Shown here piece by piece: positions 9,779 through 24,436 of a DNA stretch of 64,000 bases. The stretch is from Kytococcus sedentarius DSM 20547 (lineage in GTDB: Bacteria; Actinomycetota; Actinomycetes; Actinomycetales; Dermatophilaceae). The stretch lies in NCBI RefSeq assembly GCF_000023925.1, contig NC_013169.1, positions 992,001 through 1,056,000 on the forward strand, given 5' to 3'. The notes under the pieces are model-generated. The model was not told the origin of the DNA. It made no database searches and saw only the letters and a list, made by a program, of their open reading frames with translations. The first letter of the stretch is position 1. Each line of letters opens with the position of its first letter. The position numbers were made by a program, and so were the translations under genes.

Positions 9779-10605
9779 CGGCCGCCAGCCCCACCACATC
9801 CGGTGTGGGGGCGCCCGCCACCCGGCTGGCGCGCCGCATCGTCCCCTGCCTCGACGTCCGCGACGGGCGCGTGGTCAAGGGGGTGCGCTTCACCGACCAC
9901 GTCGACGCCGGGGGTATCGAGGAGCTCGCGGCCCGGTACGCCGCGGAGGGGGCCGACGAGCTGGTCTTCTACGACATCTCCGCGAGTCCGCAGGGGCGGG
10001 CGGTCGACATCGACTGGGTGCGCCGGGTGGCGCGTCTGATCGACATCCCGTTCTCCGTGGCGGGCGGCATCCGCACCGTCGAGGAGGCCCGCGCGGTGCT
10101 GCACGCCGGGGCCGACAAGGTCTCGGTGAACACCCCCGCGCTGGAGCGCCCCGAGCTGGTGGGTGAGCTCGCCGGTGAGTTCGGGGTGCAGTGCGTGGTG
10201 GTGGGCATCGACTCGCTGCGTGACACCGACGGCACCTGGCGGGTGCGCTCGCACACCGGTGATCCGCAGGCCATGCGGCAGGCGGGCCGCTCGACGCTGG
10301 AGTGGGTCGCCGAGGTGGTCGAGCGCGGCGCCGGCGAGGTGGTGCTGAACTGCATGGGCTCCGATGGGGTGCGCACCGGGTACGACGTCGAGCAGCTGGC
10401 CGCGGTGCGCGCGGTCTGCCCCGTGCCCCTGGTGGCCAGCGGAGGGGCGGGATCCGTGCAGGACTTCGTGGACGTCATCGAGCAGGCGGACGTGGATGCG
10501 GCCCTGGCCGCGAGTGTCTTCCACAGTGGCGCGGTGGCGATTCGGGACGTGAAGGCCGCCCTGGCCGGGCGCGGCATCGAGGTGCGAGAGCAGGAGGCGC
10601 GATGA
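9775..10605 (+). CDS. hisF: Imidazole glycerol phosphate synthase, cyclase subunit
   Basis: Barrel partner of HisH that makes imidazole glycerol phosphate and AICAR; 276 residues. The catalytic Asp is in RIVPCLDVRDGRVVKGV, with ADELVFYDISASPQGR, VAGGIRTVEEA and SGGAGSVQDF following. ALAASVFH lies near the end. The insert DTDGTWRVRSHTGDPQAM matches the longer loop of enteric HisF. GTG 9775 overlaps hisA by four bases and the 3' end overlaps hisIE by four bases. Confidence 0.96.
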   Translation: MTAASPTTSGVGAPATRLARRIVPCLDVRDGRVVKGVRFTDHVDAGGIEELAARYAAEGADELVFYDISASPQGRAVDIDWVRRVARLIDIPFSVAGGIRTVEEARAVLHAGADKVSVNTPALERPELVGELAGEFGVQCVVVGIDSLRDTDGTWRVRSHTGDPQAMRQAGRSTLEWVAEVVERGAGEVVLNCMGSDGVRTGYDVEQLAAVRAVCPVPLVASGGAGSVQDFVDVIEQADVDAALAASVFHSGAVAIRDVKAALAGRGIEVREQEAR

Positions 10606-11336
10606 GCCAGCAGCAGGTGGACCGGGCGGTGCTGGACCCGGCGGAGGTGGACTTCTCCCGCGTCACCGATGCGGGGCGGGGTCTGGTGGCCGCGGTCGTG
10701 CAGGACGCCGACACCCTGGCGGTGCTCATGGTGGGGTGGATGGACGCCGCGGCGCTCGAGGCCACCCAGGCCACGGGGCGCGTGACCTTCTGGTCTCGCA
10801 GCCGCGGTGAGCAGTGGGTGAAGGGCGAAACCTCGGGCAACACGCTCGATGTGGTGTCGGTGCACCTCGACTGCGACGCCGACGCGGTGCTCGTGGTGGC
10901 GCGCCCGGCCGGGCCCACCTGCCACACCGGCGCGGCCAGCTGCTTCGATGCCGCGAGCCGGGCAGGTGCCGAGGCGGCCGGGGCCGGTGGTGAGGCTGCG
11001 GCGTCCGGGGCCGGGGGCGATGCTCCCGCATCGGAGATCGGCGCGACGGATGCTCCCGCATCGGAGATCGGCCACCTGGCGCGGACGATCGCCGAGCGGC
11101 ACCGGGAGCGCCCCGCGGGTTCGTACACCACCTCCTTGTTCGAGGGCGGCACGCGACGGATTGCGCAGAAGGTCGGTGAGGAGGGCGTCGAGACGGCGCT
11201 CGCCGGCGTCGCGCAGGGGGACGAGGAGCTGCTCGGCGAGTCCGCCGACCTGCTCTACCACCTGGTGGTGCTGCTGACCGACCGCGGACTGTCGCTGGCC
11301 GACGTGGAGGCCGTGCTGCGTTCTCGCCGCAGCTGA
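10602..11336 (+). CDS. hisI: Bifunctional phosphoribosyl-AMP cyclohydrolase / phosphoribosyl-ATP pyrophosphatase
   Basis: Fused HisIE of 244 residues covering steps two and three. The HisI half (to about residue 115) has FWSRSRGEQWVKGETSGN and the metal-binding DCDADAVLVVARPAGPTCHTGAASCF. The HisE half (from about 155) has SYTTSLFEGGTRRIAQKVGE and ADLLYHLVVLL. Actinobacteria usually encode hisI and hisE as separate genes, whereas the fusion is standard in enterics. The interdomain linker is Ala/Gly-rich and contains a 10-residue in-frame duplication (DAPASEIG twice). It is the last gene of the operon, and the next gene has its own promoter. Confidence 0.94.
   Translation: MSQQQVDRAVLDPAEVDFSRVTDAGRGLVAAVVQDADTLAVLMVGWMDAAALEATQATGRVTFWSRSRGEQWVKGETSGNTLDVVSVHLDCDADAVLVVARPAGPTCHTGAASCFDAASRAGAEAAGAGGEAAASGAGGDAPASEIGATDAPASEIGHLARTIAERHRERPAGSYTTSLFEGGTRRIAQKVGEEGVETALAGVAQGDEELLGESADLLYHLVVLLTDRGLSLADVEAVLRSRRS
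11019..11071 (+). repeat. In-frame 30-bp tandem duplication in the hisIE linker
   Basis: The same 23-nt segment occurs at 11019-11041 and 11049-11071, a period of 30 nt, so the reading frame is kept. Each copy carries a CCGCATC core. It lies between the two enzyme domains, where length change is tolerated. Confidence 0.85.
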
Positions 11337-11366
11337 GCCGCCGGAGCCCGCTGAGCCCGCGCTGCC

Positions 11367-11372
11367 TACGCT
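11367..11372 (+). promoter_or_regulatory. -10 box, leaderless promoter of the cysteine desulfurase gene
   Basis: TACGCT (TANNNT) with only six bases before ATG 11379 and no ribosome site in between. Transcription would start at or next to the A of the ATG. Confidence 0.55.
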
Positions 11373-11378
11373 GGGGCC

Positions 11379-12635
11379 ATGTCACCCCAGGATGCGTCTG
11401 AGTTCGTCTACCTCGACCACGCCGCCAGCTCGCCGCAGCGTCCCGAGGTGACCGAGGCGATGGCGCAGGTGGCCGGCCTGCCGGGCAACCCCTCGGCGCT
11501 GCACGGCATCGGGCGCGCGGCGCGGCGCCGGGTGGAGGAGTCGCGCGAAGAGGTCGCCGAGCTGGTGGGCTGCCACCCCAGCGAGGTGCTGTTCACCTCC
11601 GGTGGCACCGAGGCGGACAACCTCGCCGTGCTGGGGGGCCACGAGGCGGCGGGGCCGGCGACGGCACCGGTGGTCACCACGCACACCGAGCACGCCGCCG
11701 TGACCGAGGCCGTGGGGCGGCTGGCGGCGGGGGGTGCCCCCGTGCGCTGGGCGGAGGTCGATGCGGGCGGGGTGCTCACCGCATCGGCGCTCGCGGAGGC
11801 GATCGAGGGGTTGGGGGATGGGGGCGCGCGCGCGACCCTCGCCTCGGTGGTCTGGGGCAACAACGAGACCGGGGTGCTGCAGGACCTCCCGGCGCTGGCG
11901 GAGGTCGCCGGCGAGCGTGGGTGCGTCCTGCACTCCGATGCGGTGCAGGTGCTCGGCCACGCACCGTTGGACCTCTCCGACCCGCGGTTGGCAGGGGTGG
12001 GGCTGGTGTCCCTGGCGGCGCACAAGGTCGGAGGGCCGCAGGGCGTGGGGGTGCTGGTCGCACGGCGGGGGACGGGGCTCTCGCCGACGACCTTCGGCGG
12101 GGGGCAGGAGCGGCGCGTGCGGTCCGGGACGGTGCCGGTGGCGCTCGCGGTGGGGATGGCCGCGGCCGTGCGGGCGGCGGCGGGGGATGCTGCGCGGGAT
12201 CCCGCTCGCGGTGCGGAGAGCGAGCTTGTGGCGCATCGTGCGCAAGAGGCGGAGGGTGCGGAGGGGGCCCGGGTGCGGGCCCTGCGCACGGCGTTCGAGG
12301 AGCGGGTGGTGGCGCTGGGCATCGGGGTGCGGGTCACCGCATCGGGATCACCGCGGCTGGACCACATCTCGCACGTGACCTTCGAGGGCTGCCGCAGCGA
12401 GGACCTGTTGTTCCTGCTGGACAGTCACGGCATCGCCGTCTCGGCGGGGTCGGCCTGCAGTGCGGGGGTGAACCGGCCGAGTCATGTGCTGGAGGCGATG
12501 GGGGAGCCCGCCCCCGTCGCCGCCTCGGGGCTGCGCTTCTCCTGGGGGTGGAGCTCGGTGGCCGCGGACGGCGAGCGGGCGCTGGCGGTGCTGCCCGAGG
12601 TGGCGGAGCGGGCGCGCGCCGCTGCGGCCGTGTGA
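11379..12635 (+). CDS. Cysteine desulfurase (NifS/IscS family)
   Basis: PLP enzyme that removes sulfur from cysteine as an enzyme-bound persulfide; 418 residues. YLDHAASSP is at the N-terminus and SGGTEADNLA follows. The PLP lysine is in SLAAHKVGGPQGVG, and the persulfide Cys in SAGSACSAGVNRPSHVL. The next cellular gene is mnmA (with one DUF222/HNH gene between). This pairing is common in actinobacteria and suggests the desulfurase supplies sulfur for tRNA 2-thiouridine. A low-complexity stretch around 12180-12290 lengthens the protein a little. It starts at ATG 11379, immediately after a TACGCT box. Confidence 0.93.
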   Translation: MSPQDASEFVYLDHAASSPQRPEVTEAMAQVAGLPGNPSALHGIGRAARRRVEESREEVAELVGCHPSEVLFTSGGTEADNLAVLGGHEAAGPATAPVVTTHTEHAAVTEAVGRLAAGGAPVRWAEVDAGGVLTASALAEAIEGLGDGGARATLASVVWGNNETGVLQDLPALAEVAGERGCVLHSDAVQVLGHAPLDLSDPRLAGVGLVSLAAHKVGGPQGVGVLVARRGTGLSPTTFGGGQERRVRSGTVPVALAVGMAAAVRAAAGDAARDPARGAESELVAHRAQEAEGAEGARVRALRTAFEERVVALGIGVRVTASGSPRLDHISHVTFEGCRSEDLLFLLDSHGIAVSAGSACSAGVNRPSHVLEAMGEPAPVAASGLRFSWGWSSVAADGERALAVLPEVAERARAAAAV

Positions 12636-12737
12636 CGGGTGTGCCGGGCTGGGCGGCTGCGCGTGAGCGCGGGCCGCGTGCGGGGGTGTGGGGGATGGGC
12701 CGGGCATCCGCGGCTGTCCACAGGAATGGAACCGGTG

Positions 12738-12766
12738 TTGCCATGGGTGAGTGAATTGTGTAGTAT
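12738..12766 (+). promoter_or_regulatory. Sigma-70-type promoter of the DUF222/HNH gene
   Basis: -35 TTGCCA (12738-12743), 17-bp spacer, -10 TAGTAT (12761-12766), embedded in the most AT-rich 30 bases of the neighbourhood. The start codon lies 61 nt downstream of the -10 box, after a GGGGGAG ribosome site. Confidence 0.65.
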
Positions 12767-12827
12767 GTATGTATCGGCCCGGGGAAGGCCGGTGGACGAC
12801 GACCGTGCACCGAGGGGGGTGGGGGAG

Positions 12828-14354
12828 ATGGCGGCACAAACCGAGGATCCGGCGCGCGCGGATGACGCAGTGCTTCGTGGGCCGCAGCCTGCGCCGGGTG
12901 TCGCGACCGCCACTGATGCGCCGGACGTCATCCGGAGGGCCGCCCAGCTGACCGCCGACCTCGAGGCGGTGCGGGATGACCTGTGGAGCCTTTCGTCGGA
13001 CGAGCTCGGGCCTGCCCTGGCCGTGGTCGGGGAGCTCGTGCGGGCGGCGGAGGCCGCGATGACCGGGGTGACCGCGGAGGCGGTGGAACGGGGCGTCGTC
13101 CACGAGTCCCGGGCGGCGTGCGCGACGGCGTGGGTCCGTGAGCAGGGCGGGGTGGTGGCTCCCGGCCGGGCGCACCGGGTGGCCACGGTCGCGCAGGCCA
13201 CCCTGGAGCCGGGGACTCAGCCCGTCCGCGAGGCCATCTGGGGCGGCGGCATCTGCCTGGACCTCGCCGCGATGGCGCTGCGTGAGTCGGCCAAGACGAT
13301 GCCCGTGCTTCCGGGGGCCGACCGTTCCGAGGTGCTGGGGTACTTCCTCCAGCACGCCTCGGGCCCGGGAGCCAGGCCCCGGGAGCTGGTCGCCCTGCAG
13401 CGGGAGATCGTGGCCCGTTTCGGTGAGGACACGCTGGACGACCTGGACGACCGCGCCAAGGAGGCCAGCGGGCTGACCGAGCGGAACCTGCCGACCGGGC
13501 TGGTGCGCTTCGTCGTCGACCTGAACCAGCCGGACGCCGCTCGCCTGCGGGGAGCCGTCGACGGTCTGTCGGCGCCGCAGCCGGAGGGTGACCACGGCCG
13601 CACCGTCCCCGACCCGCGGTCCCCGGCCCGGCGCCGCGCAGATGCCCTGATGGAGCTCATCGAGCGCGCCCAGGCCGACGATGAGGGCCGGAACGCCTCC
13701 GGGTGCGGTCTGGCGGGCTCCTCGACGTTGATCGTGACCCTCTCGGCCGAGACCCTGAGGCAGCGGCTGTCCTGCGCGGACCCCGCGGGGCGCCGGCGGG
13801 GCTGGGGGCGGGGGATCAGTGAGCTCGTCGATGGCGGGCCGGACACCTGCGGTTCCAGCACCTTCGGGGACGTGTTCACCGCGGCGGAGCTCCGCCAGAT
13901 CGCCTGTGACGCCGACATCGCGCCGATGCTGCTGGGCACGGACTCGGCCCCGCTGGACGTCGGCCGGACGTCGCGGGCCGCCACCCCGTCGCAGCGGGCG
14001 CTGCTCGCCGTGCGCGACGGTGGGTGCACGTTCCCCGGCTGTGATCGTCCCCCGAGCTGGTGCCACGCACACCACGTGGTGCACTGGGCCGACGGTGGCC
14101 CCACGGACGTCGACAACCTGGCCCTGCTGTGCGTGCGGCACCACCGGGTGGTCCACCGCGACTGCCTGACGGCGCGGCTGGTGGGTGGCCGGTGGGTGTG
14201 GGACCTGGGCGACGGCCCTGTGGGGGAGACCTCGCCGTGGGCGCCGCCTGAGGACGACCCGCCCGATGAGTCACCGCCGGGGGAGGCCCCGCCCTGGGGT
14301 CTGCCGGGCGACGACCCGCCCGATGCCCCGCCCCTAGACTGGACGTCCTCATGA
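12828..14354 (+). CDS. DUF222 / HNH endonuclease domain protein (13E12 repeat family)
   Basis: 508 residues. The N-terminal two-thirds is the helical DUF222 region (for example [16 protein letters not shown] and [18 protein letters not shown]). The HNH nuclease motif is near residues 400-445, with [30 protein letters not shown] and CVRHHRVVH. The tail is rich in Pro, Asp and Glu with short repeats ([14 protein letters not shown]). This multicopy family is typical of actinobacteria, and its biological role and mobility are unproven. ATG 12828 follows a strong GGGGGAG site and a good promoter. Its last four bases overlap the mnmA start, and the mnmA -10 box lies inside its 3' end. It appears inserted between the desulfurase and mnmA, which are normally neighbours. 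Confidence 0.88.
   Translation: MAAQTEDPARADDAVLRGPQPAPGVATATDAPDVIRRAAQLTADLEAVRDDLWSLSSDELGPALAVVGELVRAAEAAMTGVTAEAVERGVVHESRAACATAWVREQGGVVAPGRAHRVATVAQATLEPGTQPVREAIWGGGICLDLAAMALRESAKTMPVLPGADRSEVLGYFLQHASGPGARPRELVALQREIVARFGEDTLDDLDDRAKEASGLTERNLPTGLVRFVVDLNQPDAARLRGAVDGLSAPQPEGDHGRTVPDPRSPARRRADALMELIERAQADDEGRNASGCGLAGSSTLIVTLSAETLRQRLSCADPAGRRRGWGRGISELVDGGPDTCGSSTFGDVFTAAELRQIACDADIAPMLLGTDSAPLDVGRTSRAATPSQRALLAVRDGGCTFPGCDRPPSWCHAHHVVHWADGGPTDVDNLALLCVRHHRVVHRDCLTARLVGGRWVWDLGDGPVGETSPWAPPEDDPPDESPPGEAPPWGLPGDDPPDAPPLDWTSS
14335..14340 (+). promoter_or_regulatory. -10 box of mnmA inside the end of the HNH gene
   Basis: TAGACT with ten bases before ATG 14351. The same hexamer serves gatC and the FAH-family gene, so mnmA probably has its own near-leaderless transcript besides read-through from the HNH gene. 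Confidence 0.5.
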
Positions 14355-15601
14355 CTTACCCCACGACTGCCCTGCCCACCGACGGTCGCCGCCTGCGGGT
14401 GGTGGCCGCCATGAGCGGCGGAGTGGACTCCGCCGTGGCCGCGGCGCGCATGATCGATGCGGGGCACGAGGTCACCGGCGTCCACCTGGCGCTGAGCCAG
14501 TCGGCCGAGACCCTGCGGGAGAGCGCTCGGGGCTGCTGCACGCTGGAGGATGCGGGGGACGCTCGCCGGGTCGCCGACGCCCTGGGCATCCCGTTCTACG
14601 TGTGGGACATGGCAGAGCGTTTCCGGCGCGACGTCATCGAGGACTTCGTGGCCGAGTACGAGGCCGGCCGCACCCCGAACCCGTGCCTGCGGTGCAACGA
14701 GTCCATCAAGTTCGCTGCCCTGTTGGACAAGGCCGTGGCCCTGGGTTTCGACGCGGTGGCCACGGGGCACTACGCGCAGGTCGTGGAGGTGCCGGACCCG
14801 GCGGCCGAGGGAGGCGTGCGCCGCGAGCTGCACCGGGCGGTGGACGCCGCGAAGGACCAGAGCTACGTGCTCGGCGTGCTGGACGCCGATCAGCTCGCCC
14901 GGGCCCACTTCCCGCTCGGTGACACCACCAAGCCGCAGATCCGCGAGGAGGCAGCCCGCCGCGGCTTCTCGGTGGCACGCAAGCCGGACTCCCACGACAT
15001 CTGCTTCATCGCCGACGGCGACACCCGGGCCTACCTGGCCGAGCGGCTGGGGGAGCAGCCCGGGAACATCGTCGACCCCGCGGGCCGGGTGCTCGGGACC
15101 CACGGGGGAGCCCACGGCTACACGGTGGGGCAGCGCAAGGGGTTGGGCCTGCGGGTGCCGGCGAGTGACGGGGCGCCGCGCTACGTGCTGCGCACCGACC
15201 CGGCCACCAACCAGGTGGTCGTGGGCCCGAAGGAGATGCTGGGAGTCGACGTGATCCGCGCCGACCACGTCCGCTGGTGCGGGCCGGCGCCGGAGGGCGA
15301 GACCCGACTGGGTGCCCAGATCCGAGCCCACGGCGCGGAGTACCCGGCACGCGTGGTGGTCAGTGGCGCGGACGCCTCTGGGTCGCTCTTGAGCGGGCCC
15401 GGGCGCAGCGAGCCCGGGGACGGTGAGATCGCCGCCACCGCGGGGCACCAGGGGGTGACCGTGTTCCTTGATGAGCTGGTCCGCGGGGTGGCCCCGGGCC
15501 AGTCCGTGGTGCTCTACGACGGGACGCGGGTGGTCGGGTCGGCCACGATCACCGCGACCGACCGGAGCCGGCTGCCTGAGCTCGCGCACCCGGGCGTCTG
15601 A
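14351..15601 (+). CDS. mnmA: tRNA-specific 2-thiouridylase MnmA
   Basis: Thiolates U34 of tRNA-Lys, -Glu and -Gln, using ATP and sulfur from a desulfurase relay; 416 residues. The PP-loop SGGVDS lies near residues 22-27. The two catalytic cysteines are in [12 protein letters not shown] (about 110) and [11 protein letters not shown] (about 217). GHYAQV and [12 protein letters not shown] are also present. The ATGA overlap with the upstream HNH gene puts the pair under possible translational coupling. A short low-complexity insertion near 15370-15440 sits in the C-terminal barrel. Confidence 0.96.
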   Translation: MTYPTTALPTDGRRLRVVAAMSGGVDSAVAAARMIDAGHEVTGVHLALSQSAETLRESARGCCTLEDAGDARRVADALGIPFYVWDMAERFRRDVIEDFVAEYEAGRTPNPCLRCNESIKFAALLDKAVALGFDAVATGHYAQVVEVPDPAAEGGVRRELHRAVDAAKDQSYVLGVLDADQLARAHFPLGDTTKPQIREEAARRGFSVARKPDSHDICFIADGDTRAYLAERLGEQPGNIVDPAGRVLGTHGGAHGYTVGQRKGLGLRVPASDGAPRYVLRTDPATNQVVVGPKEMLGVDVIRADHVRWCGPAPEGETRLGAQIRAHGAEYPARVVVSGADASGSLLSGPGRSEPGDGEIAATAGHQGVTVFLDELVRGVAPGQSVVLYDGTRVVGSATITATDRSRLPELAHPGV

Positions 15602-15614
15602 CGCGGCGCACCGC

Positions 15615-15659
15615 CCCACGCCTCCCGAGCCCACGCCTCCCGAGCCCACGGCTTCCGAG
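15615..15659 (+). repeat. Three tandem 15-bp repeats downstream of mnmA
   Basis: Unit CCCACGCCTCCCGAG at 15615-15629 and 15630-15644, and a third copy with two mismatches at 15645-15659. It is noncoding, in the 204-base gap between mnmA and the next gene. No further structure was recognised in that gap. Confidence 0.85.
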
Positions 15660-15805
15660 CCCCCGCTCCCGCGCAACTCGCTCCCACGGGAACACGACCC
15701 CCGGCCCGCGTCGTTGACCCCATCGAACGCCCGCACCACGTGGGCACACGCGACATGGGGTTTGTCAGGGCATGGGCCCTGCCTGCCACCGGAAGAGGAG
15801 CACCC

Positions 15806-19658
<3,853 letters not shown>

Positions 19659-19661
19659 CCC

Positions 19662-20090
19662 GTGGAGCGTCACCTCTGGATCCTGGCCCTCCTCGCTGGC
19701 GGGTGGGCGACCGCTGTCTACGCCCTGGACGGTGCGGTCCTGCCAGCCCTCGGCCTGGGACTGCTGACGCTGGTGGCCACGGTCCTCAGCTCCCCGTGGT
19801 GGCGAGGGCGGTCCGAGCGGCATGCCGCCCTGGTCGCCCTGCCCGACCACGAGCGCCCGGTGGTCGTCTACTGGCGGCCGGGCTGTATGTACTGCGCACG
19901 TCTGCGGCGTGGTCTCGGCCGGGTCGGCCGCCGCGCACGGTGGGTGAACATCTGGCAGGACGCCGAGGCCCGGGCCTTCGTGCGCTCGGTGAACGACGGC
20001 AACGAGACCGTGCCAACGGTGGTGATTGACGGCCGGGCCCACACCAACCCCGACCCGGCACTGGTGAGGCAGCGACTCGAGGCCGTCTGA
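19662..20090 (+). CDS. Membrane-anchored glutaredoxin-like protein
   Basis: 142 residues. Two hydrophobic helices (roughly residues 5-22 and 26-45) are followed by a glutaredoxin/mycoredoxin domain. That domain has the CxxC active site CMYC in VVVYWRPGCMYCARLR and the cis-Pro segment ETVPTVVIDG. It probably reduces mixed disulfides (mycothiol in actinobacteria) at the inner face of the membrane. Soluble mycoredoxin 1 is about 80 residues, so the anchor is an addition. GTG 19662 lies 4 nt after the ligA stop, suggesting co-transcription with ligA. The redox partner is unknown. Confidence 0.8.
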   Translation: MERHLWILALLAGGWATAVYALDGAVLPALGLGLLTLVATVLSSPWWRGRSERHAALVALPDHERPVVVYWRPGCMYCARLRRGLGRVGRRARWVNIWQDAEARAFVRSVNDGNETVPTVVIDGRAHTNPDPALVRQRLEAV

Positions 20091-20163
20091 GGCCTCAGCG
20101 TGTGGCAGAGCCGGGGGTCACCGCCCGTCGTCGGCCTCGGCGTATCGACTGATGCTGTTGCCG

Positions 20164-20247
20164 TCACCGATCTGGTGACCCGGCGGTCGCCATGAGGGCG
20201 ACGTGCACCAAGGGCGTCCAGCCGGTCCACAACATCGTCGAATCCAT
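20164..20247 (-). pseudogene. Possible 5' remnant of a DUF421 (YetF-type) membrane protein gene
   Basis: Minus-strand frame of 27 residues starting at ATG 20247: MDSTMLWTGWTPLVHVALMA, then a stop after seven more codons. From memory the tryptophan-proline-leucine pattern followed by a hydrophobic helix resembles the start of DUF421 membrane proteins, which continue for about 150-230 residues. Nothing after it matches. It may be a deletion scar in the 229-base gap between the glutaredoxin and the P-loop gene. The match is short, so this is tentative. Confidence 0.3.
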
Positions 20248-20319
20248 GCCCGTACGCTGTCACGCCGTGGTCCCCGTCGATGGGGGTGGGGCCCTCCCAC
20301 TGCGAGCCGAGGAGAGTGC

Positions 20320-20895
20320 ATGAGCCCCGAGTCCCTTCCTGGCACCCACGGTGAGCACACCTCCGGCGGACGTCCCCCTGGCCCCCGCATCCTGGTGGCC
20401 GGCCCCTCCGGTTCCGGCAAGACCACCCTGGCCGCTCGCATCGCCGAGCGTCTCGACATCCCGCACACGGAGATCGACGCCCTGCACCACGGCCCGAACT
20501 GGACCCCGCGGCCGGAGTTCGTGGCGGACGTCCACGCCTTCACCGCCGAGGACAGGTGGGTGACCGAGTGGCAGTACAACCAGGTGCGCCAGCACTTGCT
20601 GGACCGCGCCACGCTGCTGGTGCACCTCGACCTGCCACGCGCCACGGTCATGCAGCAGGTGGTCCGTCGCACCCTGCGGCGCCGGTTGCGGCGCGAGCAG
20701 CTCTGGAACGGCAACGTCGAACCGCCGCTGCACACGATCTTCACCGACCCCGAGCACATCGTCCGCTGGTCGTGGGCCGGCATCGAGAAGTACCGCCGCA
20801 AGGTGGCGCAGGTGAGGGCCGACCACCCGGAGCTGCCGGTGGTGACCCTGCACAGCCACCGGGAGGCGGACGAATGGCTCGCTGGCCTTTCGTAG
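20320..20895 (+). CDS. P-loop kinase-like protein (adenylate kinase / FlaR-like fold)
   Basis: 191 residues. The Walker A motif is ILVAGPSGSGKTTLAARIAE (residues about 25-45). HTEIDALHHGPNW follows, the hallmark of the family often labelled DNA topology modulation protein FlaR or adenylate kinase-like. An Arg-rich lid region (RRTLRRRLRREQLWNG) is present. Start ATG 20320 has GAGGAGAG just upstream. The substrate is unknown; a small phosphotransferase is likely. Its TAG stop (20893-20895) forms the first half of the -10 box for gatC. Confidence 0.75.
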   Translation: MSPESLPGTHGEHTSGGRPPGPRILVAGPSGSGKTTLAARIAERLDIPHTEIDALHHGPNWTPRPEFVADVHAFTAEDRWVTEWQYNQVRQHLLDRATLLVHLDLPRATVMQQVVRRTLRRRLRREQLWNGNVEPPLHTIFTDPEHIVRWSWAGIEKYRRKVAQVRADHPELPVVTLHSHREADEWLAGLS

Positions 20896-20898
20896 ACT
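20893..20898 (+). promoter_or_regulatory. -10 box, leaderless promoter of gatCAB
   Basis: TAGACT, six bases before ATG 20905. It overlaps the stop codon of the preceding gene. No ribosome site lies between box and start. Confidence 0.6.
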
Positions 20899-20904
20899 GC
20901 GCCC

Positions 20905-21201
20905 ATGTCCGCTCTCTCCCGTGATGACGTCGCGCACGTCGCGAACCTCGCACGCATCCACCTCGAGCCCGACGAGCTCGACCGCCTGGCCGGTCAGCTC
21001 GACCAGATCGTCGAGTGGGTCGCCCAGATCAGCGACGGTGCGTCCGACGACGTGCCCGCCATGTCCCACCCGATCCCGATGACCAACGTGATGCGGCCCG
21101 ATGAGGTGCGCCCCGGCCTGACGCAGGACCAGGCCCTCTCCGGTGCCCCCCTGGCCGTGGAGGGTCGCTTCGGCGTCCCCCGCATCTTGGACGAGGAGTG
21201 A
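20905..21201 (+). CDS. gatC: Asp/Glu-tRNA amidotransferase subunit C
   Basis: Small stabilising subunit of GatCAB, which converts Glu-tRNA(Gln) and/or Asp-tRNA(Asn) to the amidated form; 98 residues. Typical features are [16 protein letters not shown] at the N-terminus, then the helix [27 protein letters not shown] is the conserved C-terminal segment. It begins the gatC-gatA-gatB operon, presumably from a leaderless promoter. Confidence 0.95.
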   Translation: MSALSRDDVAHVANLARIHLEPDELDRLAGQLDQIVEWVAQISDGASDDVPAMSHPIPMTNVMRPDEVRPGLTQDQALSGAPLAVEGRFGVPRILDEE

Positions 21202-21209
21202 GCACCCCC

Positions 21210-22817
<1,608 letters not shown>

Positions 22818-22819
22818 GC

Positions 22820-24385
22820 ATGGCGACGAAGACGAGCGACAAGGTCGTCCCCTTCGAGAAGGCCCTGGAGTCCTTCGACCCGGTGATCGGGCTCGAGGTC
22901 CACGTGGAGCTCAGCACGAACACCAAGATGTTCTGCCCCTGCCCCACGGAGTTCGGCGCCGAGCCCAACACCCAGGTGTGTCCGGTGTGCCTCGGGCTGC
23001 CCGGTGCCCTGCCGGTGGTGAACGCCAAGGCGGTCGAGGCCGCGATGCGCATCGGCCTGGCCCTGAACTGCGAGATCGCGGAGTACTCGCGCTTCGCCCG
23101 GAAGAACTACTTCTACCCGGACATGCCCAAGAACTTCCAGACCTCGCAGTACGACGAGCCGATCGCCCACGACGGGTACCTGGACGTCACGCTGGACGAC
23201 GGCGAGGTCTTCCGGGTGGAGATCGAGCGCGCCCACATGGAGGAGGACACCGGCAAGTCCACCCACGTGGGTGGCGCGACCGGCCGCATCCAGGGCGCCA
23301 CGCACTCGCTGGTGGACTTCAACCGCGCCGGCATCCCCCTCATCGAGATCGTCACCCGGCCGGTCCTCGGCGCAGGAGACCGTGTGGGCGAGGTGGCCCG
23401 CGCCTACGTCTCCACGCTGCGCGACCTGCTCAAGGCGCTCGACGTCTCCCACGTGCGCATGGAGCAGGGCAACGTCCGCTGCGACGCGAACGTCTCGTTG
23501 CGCCCGCGCGCCGGGTCCGAGCGCGTGCTGGGGCAGGACAACCCGGAGCAGTCCGAGGTGCCGCTGGGCACCCGCACCGAGACCAAGAACGTGAACTCGC
23601 TCCGCAGCATCGAGCGGGCCGTGCGCTACGAGGTCACCCGCCACGCCGCGGTGCTGGGCGGTGGTGGGTCGATCCTGCAGGAGACCCGTCACTGGCACGA
23701 GGACACCGGCATCACCACCTCGGGTCGCCCGAAGTCCGATGCGGACGACTACCGCTACTTCCCGGAGCCGGACCTGGTGCCCGTGGCCCCGGCCCGCGAG
23801 GACGTGGAGCGCCTGCGCGGCACCCTGCCGGAGATGCCGTCGGTGCGCCGTGCCCGCCTGCAGGGGGAGTGGGGCTTCACCGACCTCGAGATGCGTGACG
23901 TCCTGAACGCCGGGGCGGTGGACCTCATCGAGGCCACGATCGCCGCCGGCGCGACCCCGGCCGGCGCCCGCAAGTGGTGGTCCGGTGAGGTGGCCCGCCG
24001 CGCCAACGACGCCGGGCAGTCGGTGGAGGAGTACGCCGCCGAGGTCTCCCTGACCCCGGCCGCGGTGGCCGAGCTCGACGGCATGGTCGCCGCCGGGCGG
24101 CTCAACGACTCGATGGCGCGCCAGGTGCTCGACGGCGTGCTCGCGGGCGAGGGTTCCCCCACCGAGGTCGCCGACGCCCGCGGGCTGGCGATGGTCTCCG
24201 ACGACGGGGCACTGCAGGCCGCCGTCGACGAGGTGATTGCGGCGAACCCCGACATCGTGGAGAAGATCCGTGGTGGCAAGGAGCAGGCGGCCGGCGCCCT
24301 CATCGGGCAGGTCATGAAGGCGATGAAGGGCCAGGCCGATGCGGCGCGCGTGCGCGAGCTGATCCTCGCCTCCGTCGCCGGCTGA
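22820..24385 (+). CDS. gatB: Asp/Glu-tRNA amidotransferase subunit B
   Basis: tRNA-binding kinase/amidotransferase subunit; 521 residues. The catalytic cradle begins [20 protein letters not shown]. The Cys motif [35 protein letters not shown] and the YRYFPEPDL segment follow. A C-terminal YqeY-like tail domain binds tRNA. A long imperfect hairpin 52 nt after the stop closes the operon. Confidence 0.96.
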   Translation: MATKTSDKVVPFEKALESFDPVIGLEVHVELSTNTKMFCPCPTEFGAEPNTQVCPVCLGLPGALPVVNAKAVEAAMRIGLALNCEIAEYSRFARKNYFYPDMPKNFQTSQYDEPIAHDGYLDVTLDDGEVFRVEIERAHMEEDTGKSTHVGGATGRIQGATHSLVDFNRAGIPLIEIVTRPVLGAGDRVGEVARAYVSTLRDLLKALDVSHVRMEQGNVRCDANVSLRPRAGSERVLGQDNPEQSEVPLGTRTETKNVNSLRSIERAVRYEVTRHAAVLGGGGSILQETRHWHEDTGITTSGRPKSDADDYRYFPEPDLVPVAPAREDVERLRGTLPEMPSVRRARLQGEWGFTDLEMRDVLNAGAVDLIEATIAAGATPAGARKWWSGEVARRANDAGQSVEEYAAEVSLTPAAVAELDGMVAAGRLNDSMARQVLDGVLAGEGSPTEVADARGLAMVSDDGALQAAVDEVIAANPDIVEKIRGGKEQAAGALIGQVMKAMKGQADAARVRELILASVAG

Positions 24386-24436
24386 GTCGCGTCGCGCCCG
24401 CCGGGCCCGCCCCCGGGCCGCGTCGGGCCACCCCCG

